A DNA stretch of 64,000 nt from Bacteriovoracaceae bacterium (GTDB taxonomy: Bacteria; Bdellovibrionota; Bacteriovoracia; Bacteriovoracales; Bacteriovoracaceae): the NCBI GenBank assembly GCA_018649885.1, contig JABIHA010000113.1, positions 1 to 64,000 of the forward strand. The letters run 5' to 3'. Shown piece by piece: positions 26,184-35,221 of the stretch; position 1 is the stretch's first letter; each line of letters opens with the position of its first letter. The translations under genes and the position numbers were made by a program. Below the pieces are notes generated by a model. It did not search any database. It was given only the letters and a program-made list of their open reading frames with translations, and had not been told where the DNA came from.

Positions 26184-26621
26184 TTAAAAGTTAAAGCTGT
26201 ATCCCCAGAAAATGGGTGATGCCCTTAGGTTTTGGCGATTACTGCCTGGAAGTTTAACATCCATAGCAAGTCGATTTTTAGATTCCAAACGGAACTCGTT
26301 ATAAGGATCAGGTGGAATCACTTTATTATATGAATCCGTTTTGTAATCATCTTTACTAATATTGGCCTGGCCCCACATAACAACTCCTACGCCAGCAATC
26401 AGGCCAATGGCACCACCAAACATCACATTTTTAAAGTGATCGCCCGGCTCTGCATAGAAGGGAAGAGTGGAAAGGCCTAGGATAGCTCCACCTGCGCCAA
26501 AGGCAGCAACCATTATTAAATCATTAACTGACTTATTAACTGTTTCATTTTCTTGCCCAAAAGCCGGATTGTGAACAATCAGCAAAGACAAAAGAATTCC
26601 AATGGATAATATTTTTTTCAT
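26184..26621 (-). CDS. Small secreted or outer-membrane protein, unknown
   Basis: 145 residues from the ATG at 26621 (a GTG two codons upstream is possible). A signal peptide (MKKILSIGILLSLLIVHNPAFG) is followed by a short acidic region. Two Gly-rich hydrophobic stretches come next (VAAFGAGGAILGLS and VMFGGAIGLIAGVGVVMWG) that look like a glycine-zipper hairpin. The protein ends in an aromatic FWGYSFNF, as outer-membrane proteins often do. It precedes the glycosyltransferase gene by two bases. Function is not recognised. Confidence 0.6.
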   Translation of the reverse strand: MKKILSIGILLSLLIVHNPAFGQENETVNKSVNDLIMVAAFGAGGAILGLSTLPFYAEPGDHFKNVMFGGAIGLIAGVGVVMWGQANISKDDYKTDSYNKVIPPDPYNEFRLESKNRLAMDVKLPGSNRQNLRASPIFWGYSFNF

Positions 26622-26997
26622 AATCACTACCTAGGATGCTCTACGTGTAATTATAAAGCTAGCGCGCTGTAAATCATAGGAAAATGCATGAGCAAAAGCT
26701 TCAACCCCTCGAAAATCATTGGGGGAGAAAGGGCCGGCTACCATTCAGCACATGGATATAGACAGTTTTACTCATCCACTGAAGGAGTTGAAGACAAAGT
26801 TTCCTGCGGCACACAAGTCACCGTGCTGCGTATAAGCTTAGTAGAAGATCGAGCAACGCATCAAAGTAGGAGAAGGCCCTGTAGCACAGGCCTATCACCC
26901 TTCTCGGAGCAATTTAGTCAAAGAAATCGCATGCCATATCCCAAGCAACGTGTTCAAATACAGCCCAACTAAATTGCCAAGTAGTGGAGTTTGTTCA
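26622..26997 (+). other. Long leader region of the purine nucleoside phosphorylase gene
   Basis: No convincing gene. The region is richer in G and C than its surroundings and contains several inverted repeats. A 94-codon open frame at 26688-26972 has odd composition and overlaps the start of the next gene. The sequence is better explained as an untranslated structured leader or a small RNA gene. No known riboswitch consensus was recognised. Confidence 0.4.
26870..26977 (+). ncRNA. Candidate structured leader RNA before purine nucleoside phosphorylase
   Basis: GAGAAGG (26870-26876) pairs with CCTTCTC (26899-26905) and encloses an inner CCTGT/ACAGG hairpin. GCAATTTAGT (26909-26918) pairs perfectly with ACTAAATTGC (26968-26977), closing a 49-base loop just before the ribosome binding site at 26986. 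These nested elements so close to the start codon suggest control of translation, perhaps by a purine ligand or protein, but no known riboswitch class matches. Confidence 0.4.
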
Positions 26998-27819
26998 ATG
27001 TACGAAAAGTTAAAACAAACATGTGATTTTATTAAAAGTAAGACTAGCAGTGTCCCTAAAGTGGGTCTTGTTTTAGGCTCAGGCCTGGGTGCTTATATTC
27101 AAAGAATAGAAAATCAAACCATCCTTACATATGAAGAGCTTCCAAACTTCCTACCCTGTTCGGTGGAAGGTCATGAAGGCAGACTGATTCTAGGAACTGT
27201 TGATGGCGTTGAAGTGGCCGTGCTTCAAGGTAGGCTTCACGCCTATGAAGGGCACTCAATGGAGCAAATTGTTTTTCCTGTGAGAGTACTCGCAACCCTT
27301 GGCATAGAAGTCTTAGTTCTAACCAACGCTTCTGGTGGGATAAATATGGACTACAGCCCAGGAGACCTAGTACTTCTTTCGGACCATATTAATCTGATGG
27401 GTAAAAACCCACTTGTTGGACCAAACATCTCAGAGCTTGGGCCACGTTTCCCTGATATGACTCAAGCTTATAGCGAAGAAATCATCCAAATTATGAAAGA
27501 GTCAGCTACCGAGATTGGGCTCAATATTAAAACTGGAATCTACTGCTCTCTTTTAGGTCCTACCTATGAAACCCCAGCAGAAATAAGGATGCTAAAAACC
27601 ATTGGTGCAGATATGGTCGGAATGAGCACTGTTCCCGAGTCCATTGCTGGAAACCATTTGGGACTAAAAGTCTGTGGAATTTCATGCATTACCAATATGG
27701 CCGCAGGGATAGCCAAGCACAAACTCAACCATGACGAAGTAAAAGAAGAGGCCCTTAAAGTAATGGAAACCTTCTCAAGCTTATTAACTAAGAGCATGAA
27801 GAAAATAAAAGACCTCTAA
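26998..27819 (+). CDS. Purine nucleoside phosphorylase (trimeric type)
   Basis: 273 residues from the ATG at 26998 with GGAG at 26986-26989. The trimeric PNP landmarks are all present: VGLVLGSGLGAY (phosphate loop), GHEGRLILG, GRLHAYEGHS (His and phosphate site), LVLTNASGGIN, LLGPTYETPAEIRM, and VGMSTVPESIAGNHLG followed by CITNMAAGI, where Asn of TN contacts the purine. It splits inosine or guanosine into base and ribose-1-phosphate for salvage. A structured leader precedes it. The nearby NupC transporter on the opposite strand suggests a nucleoside uptake and salvage pair. Confidence 0.93.
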   Translation: MYEKLKQTCDFIKSKTSSVPKVGLVLGSGLGAYIQRIENQTILTYEELPNFLPCSVEGHEGRLILGTVDGVEVAVLQGRLHAYEGHSMEQIVFPVRVLATLGIEVLVLTNASGGINMDYSPGDLVLLSDHINLMGKNPLVGPNISELGPRFPDMTQAYSEEIIQIMKESATEIGLNIKTGIYCSLLGPTYETPAEIRMLKTIGADMVGMSTVPESIAGNHLGLKVCGISCITNMAAGIAKHKLNHDEVKEEALKVMETFSSLLTKSMKKIKDL

Positions 27820-27944
27820 ATATTACCAATTAAATAATTTGGTTTTATGCTCCTTTTTTTCCACATGAGATAATCAAAGAGGCATGTTAAAATTGATAAC
27901 AGAAGTAATCGTTAATTCGGGCGAATGTTCGAAAGGATATTAAA

Positions 27945-29282
27945 ATGGCAACCACACAGAACGAATCAAATCAAACCTCTCAAGAAATCATTGATAATTT
28001 AACATTTTGTGTTTTCGATTTAGAGACCACAGGTGGCAATCACAGCTATGACAAAATAATTGAAATTGGCATGATTAAAATGAAAGGCAGAGAAATTGTT
28101 GATGAAATGGGCCTTCTCATTGACCCCCAAGTTCAAATTCCTGAGTTCATTCAAAAGCTGACTTCTCTTACTCCCGAAATTCTTGAGGGTAAACCAACGA
28201 TCGATCAAGTATTGGAAGAAATTTTGGAGTTTATGGGTGACTCTATTTTAGTTGCTCACAATTCCTCTTTTGACGTTCCCTTCTTCAATTCTGTTCTAAG
28301 CAGAATGAAGAGAGCTAAATTAAAAAATAGAGTTATTTGCACCAATTTAATGACAAAATATTTGATTCCAGAAATTATGAACTCAAACCTTACTTATATG
28401 AGTCAAATTTTTGGTATCCCCCACCAAAAAGCACATAGGGCACTCGAAGATGCAAAAGCTGCGGGGATGTTACTAAAAAATTTCTTAGATATTTTCGTTC
28501 AAAAAAATATTAGAAAAGTGAATCAACTTTACTACCCAAGAAATAAATTTGAATTAGACCGAGTCCACTTTCAAAGAGAAAATGGAGTGAAGGAAATTTT
28601 ATCAAAAGTTTCTACTGTATCACTTCCTATAACTGTCACTATTAAAGCTGACCAAGGAATTATTCTAGCTATTTTCCCATTAAAATCTGGAACTGAAGAC
28701 CTCACATTCTTAGGCGATTTTTTGGAAACTTCAAACTGGAAAATGGTTACATTAAAGCTAGTTGGCTCATATTTTGAAGGTCTTCTCAATATGGCCCAAC
28801 ACTTTACAAAATATTCTCCTGATCACAGTTTGCATTTGATCGAAAAAATTTGTAAGGATATGAATATTATTAACCTAGAAGAACTGCAAGAAGGCTTTAA
28901 GATTGAAAAGTCTTTTTTCTACCAACAAGATTTTCTTTTAGTTCCACACCTTATTCCTGAGCAACTGATTGTTTATCCACTCGTCAATTTAATCCCCAAG
29001 AAGGAATTAATATTCCGCTATCCAGGACACAAGAAAAAAGTCATTCAATTTATAAGTGGTCAAGTACGGCGTTTCCCCCCAGATAAAAAGAAATATAGAA
29101 AGTCTTTTATTGCAAAAGAGCTGCTTCCTATATTTGACCATTTCTTGAATAATATCGCTGATAAAACATGGGGATTTAAATCAGACTTGCCACTAAAATC
29201 ACAAGGTAAATTCTATGACAAAGTCACAACTTTTATTGAAGAAAATGAGATTGAGTCTAATTATCCCAAGATGCATTTATAG
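27945..29282 (+). CDS. DnaQ/epsilon-like 3'-5' exonuclease with a long C-terminal extension
   Basis: 445 residues. Residues about 20-180 form a DEDDh exonuclease: Exo I FDLETTG (Asp and Glu), Exo II HNSSFDVPF (Asp) and Exo III HRALEDAKAA (His and Asp). The remaining 260 residues match no recognised domain. They end in a basic C-terminus. Proofreading subunits of DNA polymerase III lack this tail, so this is probably a stand-alone or differently partnered nuclease in repair or DNA degradation. Its 3' end overlaps the convergent kinase-like gene by 26 bases. Confidence 0.8.
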   Translation: MATTQNESNQTSQEIIDNLTFCVFDLETTGGNHSYDKIIEIGMIKMKGREIVDEMGLLIDPQVQIPEFIQKLTSLTPEILEGKPTIDQVLEEILEFMGDSILVAHNSSFDVPFFNSVLSRMKRAKLKNRVICTNLMTKYLIPEIMNSNLTYMSQIFGIPHQKAHRALEDAKAAGMLLKNFLDIFVQKNIRKVNQLYYPRNKFELDRVHFQRENGVKEILSKVSTVSLPITVTIKADQGIILAIFPLKSGTEDLTFLGDFLETSNWKMVTLKLVGSYFEGLLNMAQHFTKYSPDHSLHLIEKICKDMNIINLEELQEGFKIEKSFFYQQDFLLVPHLIPEQLIVYPLVNLIPKKELIFRYPGHKKKVIQFISGQVRRFPPDKKKYRKSFIAKELLPIFDHFLNNIADKTWGFKSDLPLKSQGKFYDKVTTFIEENEIESNYPKMHL

Positions 29283-30558
29283 ACAGCAGTATGCAACTGT
29301 CAGTTGTATACTCGATGGATCCATTTAACTGGCCTAATAGGTGGTAAAACAAGCTATTTTTAACCAGTTGCTCTTTAAGCCTTTCAACATAAGGAAGGTT
29401 GAACCTAACGACAGTTTCATTTTCAATTACTTCACCGCTTATAGTTAATGGATTAGGTCCTTGATCGTTCTTCAGAATATCTAAGTGAGACCTTACTGTA
29501 ACAAGCTCACTAAAGAGAATGTACAAAAGCATTGTAAATATAGAGTCGTTAAAAACACCTTTTAACGAATTAATTGTATGGGATGTTATATCAATTTTGA
29601 TATCTGTTTGTGCAACTCGAAACCGGAGTAGATCTAGCGCCTGTTCAACTGATCTCCCAAAGGCAAAAGAATCAGATCTTTCAATTGTCTTCCTGGAAAA
29701 ACCTAAAAACATTTGAACTAAATCTCTACACCTTCTTGTTCTCTCAAGCATTTCTTGAATTTCACCAGATAACTGTGTGTCAGCTGCATCTAGTTCTAGA
29801 AGTGTTAGAACTGATAAAATCCCTGCAATAGGATTATTAAGCTCATGAGCAAGAGAGCCACAAATGATTCCAAGATCTTTTGAGGTAAGCCCACTCCCCT
29901 CTTTACCCATTGATTCATTTAATAAAACAATAAGACTATATTTCTCACCAAAGTCACTAAACTCGTAGCGGTGACATTGATATGTATTTCCTTGTAATGT
30001 GGTATTTTCACCATTTGACAACACACTTGCTGCTTCTGGAGCGAGCTTAAGATCAATAAATAATTTATTGTGGTAAATAATATCAGCATGTGAGTTAAAA
30101 ACGGCAAATGGTTTTTCGACAATCTCTAAAACCTCTTCCCAAATTTTTAGATTTTTTTGACTTTTATTAACGGATTTTGATTTTAAATATTTCTTATACT
30201 GAGTTCTAAGCTCAATATAAAATGCTACGACATTCCAATCAACGAAAGATTCATTGTGAATACTTAAATATTTCCCTCTTTTAGAAAAATCTAATAACAA
30301 GATTGTTCCCTTTAATTCGTCAATTTCATTTAATTTATAGATGTAAAAAAAGCTTTGAGGGGACATTGAATTCAATATTTCAATAAATTTACTATCAAAC
30401 TCTGCTTGGGTCTTGGAGTTTAAAAGCTCTTTTTCATTTATCCAATTGGGACCATAGAAATCAGCTTGCAGAATTTTGGTATTACGGCAATTGAGTTTCC
30501 AAAATTCGCTGGTATCTTTCTTTGCCTTTGAATAAATATTTTCGCGAATCTCCGCCAC
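29257..30558 (-). CDS. Histidine-kinase-like protein with degenerate ATPase domain
   Basis: 433 residues. A PAS-like segment covers about 150-220 (EKPFAVFNSHADIIYHNKLF). The dimerisation helix carries an intact H-box, GSLAHELNNPIAGIL, near residue 240, followed by ERTRRCRDLVQMFLGFSR. Beyond it, where an ATP-binding domain should show N, G1 and G2 boxes, there are no Gly-rich motifs and no clear N box. The protein is therefore probably unable to bind ATP, or is highly divergent; it could receive phosphate or sense rather than phosphorylate. It starts with GTG three bases after the M23 peptidase stop, at the end of the ftsEX operon. No partner response regulator is adjacent. Confidence 0.65.
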   Translation of the reverse strand: MAEIRENIYSKAKKDTSEFWKLNCRNTKILQADFYGPNWINEKELLNSKTQAEFDSKFIEILNSMSPQSFFYIYKLNEIDELKGTILLLDFSKRGKYLSIHNESFVDWNVVAFYIELRTQYKKYLKSKSVNKSQKNLKIWEEVLEIVEKPFAVFNSHADIIYHNKLFIDLKLAPEAASVLSNGENTTLQGNTYQCHRYEFSDFGEKYSLIVLLNESMGKEGSGLTSKDLGIICGSLAHELNNPIAGILSVLTLLELDAADTQLSGEIQEMLERTRRCRDLVQMFLGFSRKTIERSDSFAFGRSVEQALDLLRFRVAQTDIKIDITSHTINSLKGVFNDSIFTMLLYILFSELVTVRSHLDILKNDQGPNPLTISGEVIENETVVRFNLPYVERLKEQLVKNSLFYHLLGQLNGSIEYTTDSCILLSINASWDN

Positions 30559-30560
30559 AC

Positions 30561-31499
30561 TTAAATCCTGGCCTCTACTAAACTCATCCCATCTATCTTT
30601 TTGCCATTAACCTTAACACCCCAGTGAAGGTGAGGACCACTAACTCTTCCTGACTTCCCAGATTTTCCAACTAATGCTTTTTTAGGTAGATAGACTCCAG
30701 CCTCAACCGAAATTTTTGATAAATGCCCATAAAATGAGAAAATATTTAAACCGTGATCAATAATAACAGTGCCACCTGTAAAAAATAGATCTCCTGCAAA
30801 TACCACCCTACCAGAGTTACTAATTCTAATTGGCACTCCCACCTTCGCCCTAAAATCTGTTCCTAAGTGAGCTGAGTGCTTATGATCATTATAAATCCTC
30901 TTAGTGCCATAATGAGAGGTAACATAGGAATCTAGTGGGATCATAAATGGTGTGCTAAAAAGTGGAGACTTAGAAGAGCGAGAGTAGATCTTCTTTAAAA
31001 TTTTCCCCTCTTTTACGGCCCTTCTAGCATCTTTTGGCGATAAAACGACTCGCTTTTTATCGACATTGAGTTTCTCTTGTTTATATTTCCCAAGTCGTAC
31101 ATTAATATTAACAATTCGAATTTTTTGTCCTGACGATAGAACAACGCACCCAAAACTTCCTGAGCCTGCGTAGTAGTTTTCAGAGAGATAAAATTTTAAA
31201 AAACCTTGGTCTATAAAATGAGGAATTTCTTTTCCACGACAAACCACTTTTAATTTTTCCAGTACTGACAACTTATCTAGCGTTATCAGTCTTACCTTCC
31301 CTGTCACAATTTCAAATGACTCGGACAAAATATTCTTTGCAACAGTAATAGTTTTTTGACTGGATTTTTTTTGCGTGCTGGCTTCCGGCTTATGAACTGT
31401 AATTGAGCCACAGCTAAACAGCACTCCCCAGCTACACAGTAATGTAAAAAACCTATTTATCTTTTTTGTTATCAACTTTTTGGGCCTTTGCTTTTCCAT
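30561..31499 (-). CDS. M23 (LytM) peptidoglycan endopeptidase, probable lipoprotein
   Basis: 312 residues. The N-terminus has a signal peptide ending VLFSC, a plausible lipobox, placing the protein on a membrane. The C-terminal LytM domain has all zinc ligands: HLGTDF (His and Asp), then FSFYGHLS and PHLHWGV (His-x-His). It should cleave peptide cross-links in peptidoglycan. The gene overlaps xseA by 47 bases and lies in the run from ftsE. In the same run the EnvC-like protein has a dead LytM domain, so this one may be the active enzyme. That pairing is inference. Confidence 0.88.
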   Translation of the reverse strand: MEKQRPKKLITKKINRFFTLLCSWGVLFSCGSITVHKPEASTQKKSSQKTITVAKNILSESFEIVTGKVRLITLDKLSVLEKLKVVCRGKEIPHFIDQGFLKFYLSENYYAGSGSFGCVVLSSGQKIRIVNINVRLGKYKQEKLNVDKKRVVLSPKDARRAVKEGKILKKIYSRSSKSPLFSTPFMIPLDSYVTSHYGTKRIYNDHKHSAHLGTDFRAKVGVPIRISNSGRVVFAGDLFFTGGTVIIDHGLNIFSFYGHLSKISVEAGVYLPKKALVGKSGKSGRVSGPHLHWGVKVNGKKIDGMSLVEARI

Positions 31500-32736
31500 C
31501 GTGGAATTGAATTAAAAATGCACTACCACAGGATAATTTATTAAACTTAGATAGACCATCAATAACCTGCCCTGATGAGTCTTCAAGATAGCTATAACCT
31601 CTAGTAAGTACTGAGTTTGGACTAAGTGCAAAAAGAACCTGGCTCCTGGTATCTATTCTATTTTTATTGAATTCGATCTTCTTGTTAATTGACTCTAAGA
31701 GGCGAGTTAAGAGCTCATCTAAAAGTAGCCTTTTGTCATCAAGCGACAAACACTTCTCCATGATTCGCTCAAGATTACAGGCCTCTAATTTGCGCTCCAT
31801 AAGCCTCAATTTTTTTTCCAGTAAATAAATCAAAGACTTTGGAGATGATCTGCTCAAAAGATTTTCGAGCTTGCTATACGTAAGACCCATACTGTGCAAA
31901 AGAACCGACCGGCACCTGGAGACCCTGTGGGCCAACTCTTTTTGTGGAGTTGTGATTAACTCTGCTGCTGCAGAAGGCGTTTCACAACGAAGGTCTGCCA
32001 CAAAATCGCTAATTGTAAAATCCACCTCATGTCCCACAGCAGAAATAACTGGGATCCTGCAGTTGTAAATTGCTTGTGCCAGGGCCTCATTATTAAAGGC
32101 CCACAAATCTTCAAGTGAGCCCCCGCCTCTTGTAAGAACAATCAAATCTACATCTGGGTCAGAACAGGCCTTCGAAATCGCCCTGATCAATTGCTCTGGT
32201 GCCTTTTCCCCCTGCACTAAGGCTGGCACTACCAGTAGATTCATATTGAAAGATCGTCGTCGAAATATATTAATAAAATCTCGTACGGCGGCACTTCCAG
32301 GGGCAGTTATCACCGCAATTTTTTTGGGAAATTTAGGTATTGCTCTTTTGATATCACTATCAAAGAGGCCAAGAGAGCGAAGCTTCAATTTCAATTTTTC
32401 GAAGTCTGCTTTCAAGTCACCTTTACCACTAAGTTGGATTCTTCTGGCGATTAGTTGAAATGAGCCACGTTTTTGATAGAGACCGATTGAGCCCGAAAGC
32501 ATTACTTTGTCACCATCTTTCAATCGCCGCATCACTGGGTTTCTCAGTGCATCCCCTTTGAATACTGCGACACTTAAAACTGATGTTGGATCTGAAATGC
32601 TAAAGTAGAAATGTCCTGATGTGGCCCTCGAAAAATTGGTGACCTCGCCTTCCACATAGACATTTCTAAATTCATTTTCAAGTAGATTTTTAATTTCTCC
32701 CATTATCTTGGAGACAGATGATACTTCTATACTCAT
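31453..32736 (-). CDS. xseA: Exodeoxyribonuclease VII large subunit
   Basis: 427 residues. The N-terminal OB fold (YVEGEVTNFSRATSGHFYFSISD) is followed by the catalytic core with AVITAPGSAAVRDFINIFRRR, LIVLTRGGGSLEDLWAFN and VISAVGHEVDFTISDFVADLRCETPSAAAEL, then a helical C-terminal region with the terminal SVLTRGYSYL motif. It degrades single-stranded DNA with XseB. No xseB gene is next to it, where it is often found. The gene overlaps the following M23 gene by 47 bases. Confidence 0.95.
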   Translation of the reverse strand: MSIEVSSVSKIMGEIKNLLENEFRNVYVEGEVTNFSRATSGHFYFSISDPTSVLSVAVFKGDALRNPVMRRLKDGDKVMLSGSIGLYQKRGSFQLIARRIQLSGKGDLKADFEKLKLKLRSLGLFDSDIKRAIPKFPKKIAVITAPGSAAVRDFINIFRRRSFNMNLLVVPALVQGEKAPEQLIRAISKACSDPDVDLIVLTRGGGSLEDLWAFNNEALAQAIYNCRIPVISAVGHEVDFTISDFVADLRCETPSAAAELITTPQKELAHRVSRCRSVLLHSMGLTYSKLENLLSRSSPKSLIYLLEKKLRLMERKLEACNLERIMEKCLSLDDKRLLLDELLTRLLESINKKIEFNKNRIDTRSQVLFALSPNSVLTRGYSYLEDSSGQVIDGLSKFNKLSCGSAFLIQFHDGKAKAQKVDNKKDK

Positions 32737-32770
32737 TGGTATAGCTTACCCGAAATAGATCATTGTGTGA

Positions 32771-34177
32771 TTAGTTTTTCTTCAAACTATTAAGATTTTG
32801 ATATTTTAAAAGATTTACGGCCTGTAAAACTTGGTAATCCTTGGCCGGATCTGGCTTTTCAAAAATCTTATCGCCATCTTTTTTATTTTTCTTCTTTTTC
32901 TTTTTTGCAAGCTTTTGACGCCTTTTAATTCTCTCTTTCTTCTCTTCGGCAATCCGTGCAACCTTTTCTACTTTGGTTTCAATGGTGGCAACAAGATGAT
33001 TTCTTAAATCTTTCTCCCTTAGGTAATTGTTCTCAATTCTATTTTCTTCAAGGGTCTTGGAGTTATAATCTGCAATTTCAATATCAGGTTTAATTCCAAC
33101 AGCTTGGATTTTTCTATTTTTCGGGGTCATGTACTGAGCAATCGTTAGCTTTAGACCATTGTCAGAATCAATTTTCACTACTGTTTGAACAGACCCCTTT
33201 CCAAAGGATTGGCTCCCCATCAAAATGGCCCTTTGGTAGTCCTGTAGTGCTCCTGCCACAATTTCACTTGCAGAAGCAGAAGCGCCATTAATGAGAACAA
33301 CTATTGGCGTATTTAAATCTTTATAACCAGACTTATTTACATATCTCACTTCTTTATTTTTAGGATCTCTGCCTTCAGTAGAAACCACAATACCCTCTTT
33401 TAAAAATAAAGACGATACATTTACGGCCTCATCTAGAAGTCCACCAGGATTGGAACGCAAGTCGAGAATAATCCCCTTTATTCCTCCCTTCTTCTTGGCC
33501 TGCTTAGCAAGTCTTTTTAAGGACTTTGCAATATGTTTTGCTGAGTTTTTTTGAAATTGTGTCAGTCTTACATATCCATAGTTTGAACTCACTAATTTAT
33601 GTTTTACTGGAGGGATTTTAATAACTCTTCTTATGATCTCAAAATGCTGAATCCCAGGCTTTCCTTCTCTGAGAATGCCTAATATTATTTTAGAATTGGC
33701 CTTGCCTCTCATTTTTTTTACAGAATCTTCAAGAGTCATTCCAATTGTTGACTCATGATTTATTTCTACAATTTTATCTTTAGGCTTAAGACCTGCTTTA
33801 AATGCAGGTGTATCATCTATAGGAGTAATAATGTAGAGGATGCCATCCTTTTCGGAGACTTCAATTCCAAGACCACCAAACTCTCCAGAGGTATCGTCTT
33901 GCATTCTTTGAAATACTTCTTTTGCAAGAAACGATGAATGCGGATCGAGGGTTTCCAGCATTCCTTTCAAAGCGCCCTGAATAAGTTTTTTGTTATCTAC
34001 TTCACGATAGTATTGAGATTGAATTAAATTGAGTACTTTGTTGAAAAGCTCAAGCTGCTCAAAAGGTGAGTTGGTAACAGCACCAAGGTTACTGTAAGGA
34101 ATAAATGCAATTGTTGAAATTAAAAGTGAAACCGAAAGCGACCAGACAATGATCTTTTTTGCCAACTTCGAGCCCAT
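32771..34177 (-). CDS. C-terminal processing peptidase (S41) of the FtsEX cluster
   Basis: 468 residues: an N-terminal signal anchor, a PDZ domain about 100-180 (GGLGIEVSEKDGILYIITPIDDTPAFKAGLKPKDKI), and the S41 core with ILDLRSNPGGLLDEAV, SASASEI (catalytic Ser near 302) and GSQSFGKGSVQ (catalytic Lys near 327). The last 50 residues are extremely Lys-rich (KKKKKKNKKDGDK). It cuts C-terminal ends of periplasmic proteins. Its place directly after envC and the ftsEX pair is a common arrangement and suggests it trims or removes a wall hydrolase or regulator. The Lys-rich tail is unusual. Confidence 0.92.
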   Translation of the reverse strand: MGSKLAKKIIVWSLSVSLLISTIAFIPYSNLGAVTNSPFEQLELFNKVLNLIQSQYYREVDNKKLIQGALKGMLETLDPHSSFLAKEVFQRMQDDTSGEFGGLGIEVSEKDGILYIITPIDDTPAFKAGLKPKDKIVEINHESTIGMTLEDSVKKMRGKANSKIILGILREGKPGIQHFEIIRRVIKIPPVKHKLVSSNYGYVRLTQFQKNSAKHIAKSLKRLAKQAKKKGGIKGIILDLRSNPGGLLDEAVNVSSLFLKEGIVVSTEGRDPKNKEVRYVNKSGYKDLNTPIVVLINGASASASEIVAGALQDYQRAILMGSQSFGKGSVQTVVKIDSDNGLKLTIAQYMTPKNRKIQAVGIKPDIEIADYNSKTLEENRIENNYLREKDLRNHLVATIETKVEKVARIAEEKKERIKRRQKLAKKKKKKNKKDGDKIFEKPDPAKDYQVLQAVNLLKYQNLNSLKKN

Positions 34178-34195
34178 AGAAAAATTCTCCCAAGT

Positions 34196-35221
34196 TTAAA
34201 TATATCTTTTCTTGAGCCACTCTTTAGAATTTTGAGCCATATTCTTTCTTCTGATTTCAAAATACAAAGGTGACTTTTTACGTCCTGTGTCTAAAGTATA
34301 CCCCAATATACTTCCGTGATCTACAAAGTCACCTTTTTTGACCTGAATATCCAAATCGCCCAAAATGACGGAGCGAATATCTTCACCATGATCAACTAGA
34401 ATTACATTTCCATAATTAGAAAGATCTCCAATATAAATAATTCGTCCCTTTCCAATAGAATAAATAGGCTTAACGCCTTTATAGAATAGCTCTACACCCT
34501 TTTTCTTATACTTCTTCCTAGAGAATACTCGCATGGGCAAGTCCAGTTTTCCTTTAAGTTTAGAAAACCTTGCAAATGCTCCACTTTTTAACCGTTTTAT
34601 CCGCTCACCTTTTGCTGTCTCTAATTGGTTTTTAATTTTCCTTGTTTTCGAGGCCTCCTCGAAATAGTTCTCTGCCACCATTTTTTTTCTGAACTCTAAT
34701 TCGTTCATTATCTTTTGAAGTTCGGTTTCCGTAGTTTGATAATCTTTAATTCTGACACGCAACTTTAGTAATTCATTTTGATAACTTACATTTTTAGCAA
34801 TCTGACTATTAAACTGAGAAATAATGTACTTAATCTCTTTAACTAATATCTTTTTCTTAATGGTCTCATCTATATCTTCGCTTTGAGTGATACCATTTGC
34901 GATTGTGAGCCTTAGAGATCTTTTAATCTTCTGATAATTATCCTTTAAGCTAAGCTCATTTTCTTTGAGTGAAGCTCTCACCTTTTCCATTATCAGACCA
35001 AGGCCTTTGGAGCGTTTGATTCCTTGAATATAGCGAGAATTCTTTTTACCTAGATCATTTTCAAGCTTTGAAAGATCAGTTTTGAGCCAATCGAGTTTTT
35101 TTGAGTGGAGAACCAAGTCTCCCTTTAATTTAGTAATATCACTAGGAATAGCAGAGTAGGCCATCATTGATAGCGAATACATTACTACGATGAATATTTT
35201 AACTAAAATTCTACAGACCAT
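34196..35221 (-). CDS. EnvC-like activator with degenerate LytM domain
   Basis: 341 residues: a signal peptide (ending MMAYSA), a long coiled coil at about 30-190, and a C-terminal LytM domain. The zinc ligands are lost. The HxxxD site reads KKGVELFY, the HLS site reads VILGDL, and the final HLHFE reads LYFEIR. Loss of all ligands is what E. coli EnvC shows; there the protein activates amidases rather than cutting peptidoglycan itself. It overlaps ftsX by 19 bases, so coupling to FtsEX is very likely. No amidase gene is in the window. Which hydrolase it activates is unknown; the M23 gene four genes on is one candidate. Confidence 0.85.
   Translation of the reverse strand: MVCRILVKIFIVVMYSLSMMAYSAIPSDITKLKGDLVLHSKKLDWLKTDLSKLENDLGKKNSRYIQGIKRSKGLGLIMEKVRASLKENELSLKDNYQKIKRSLRLTIANGITQSEDIDETIKKKILVKEIKYIISQFNSQIAKNVSYQNELLKLRVRIKDYQTTETELQKIMNELEFRKKMVAENYFEEASKTRKIKNQLETAKGERIKRLKSGAFARFSKLKGKLDLPMRVFSRKKYKKKGVELFYKGVKPIYSIGKGRIIYIGDLSNYGNVILVDHGEDIRSVILGDLDIQVKKGDFVDHGSILGYTLDTGRKKSPLYFEIRRKNMAQNSKEWLKKRYI

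Noticed and set aside
26688-26972. A 94-codon frame before purine nucleoside phosphorylase
   Set aside because: Composition is atypical, no ribosome site is present, and the inverted repeats suggest RNA structure instead.
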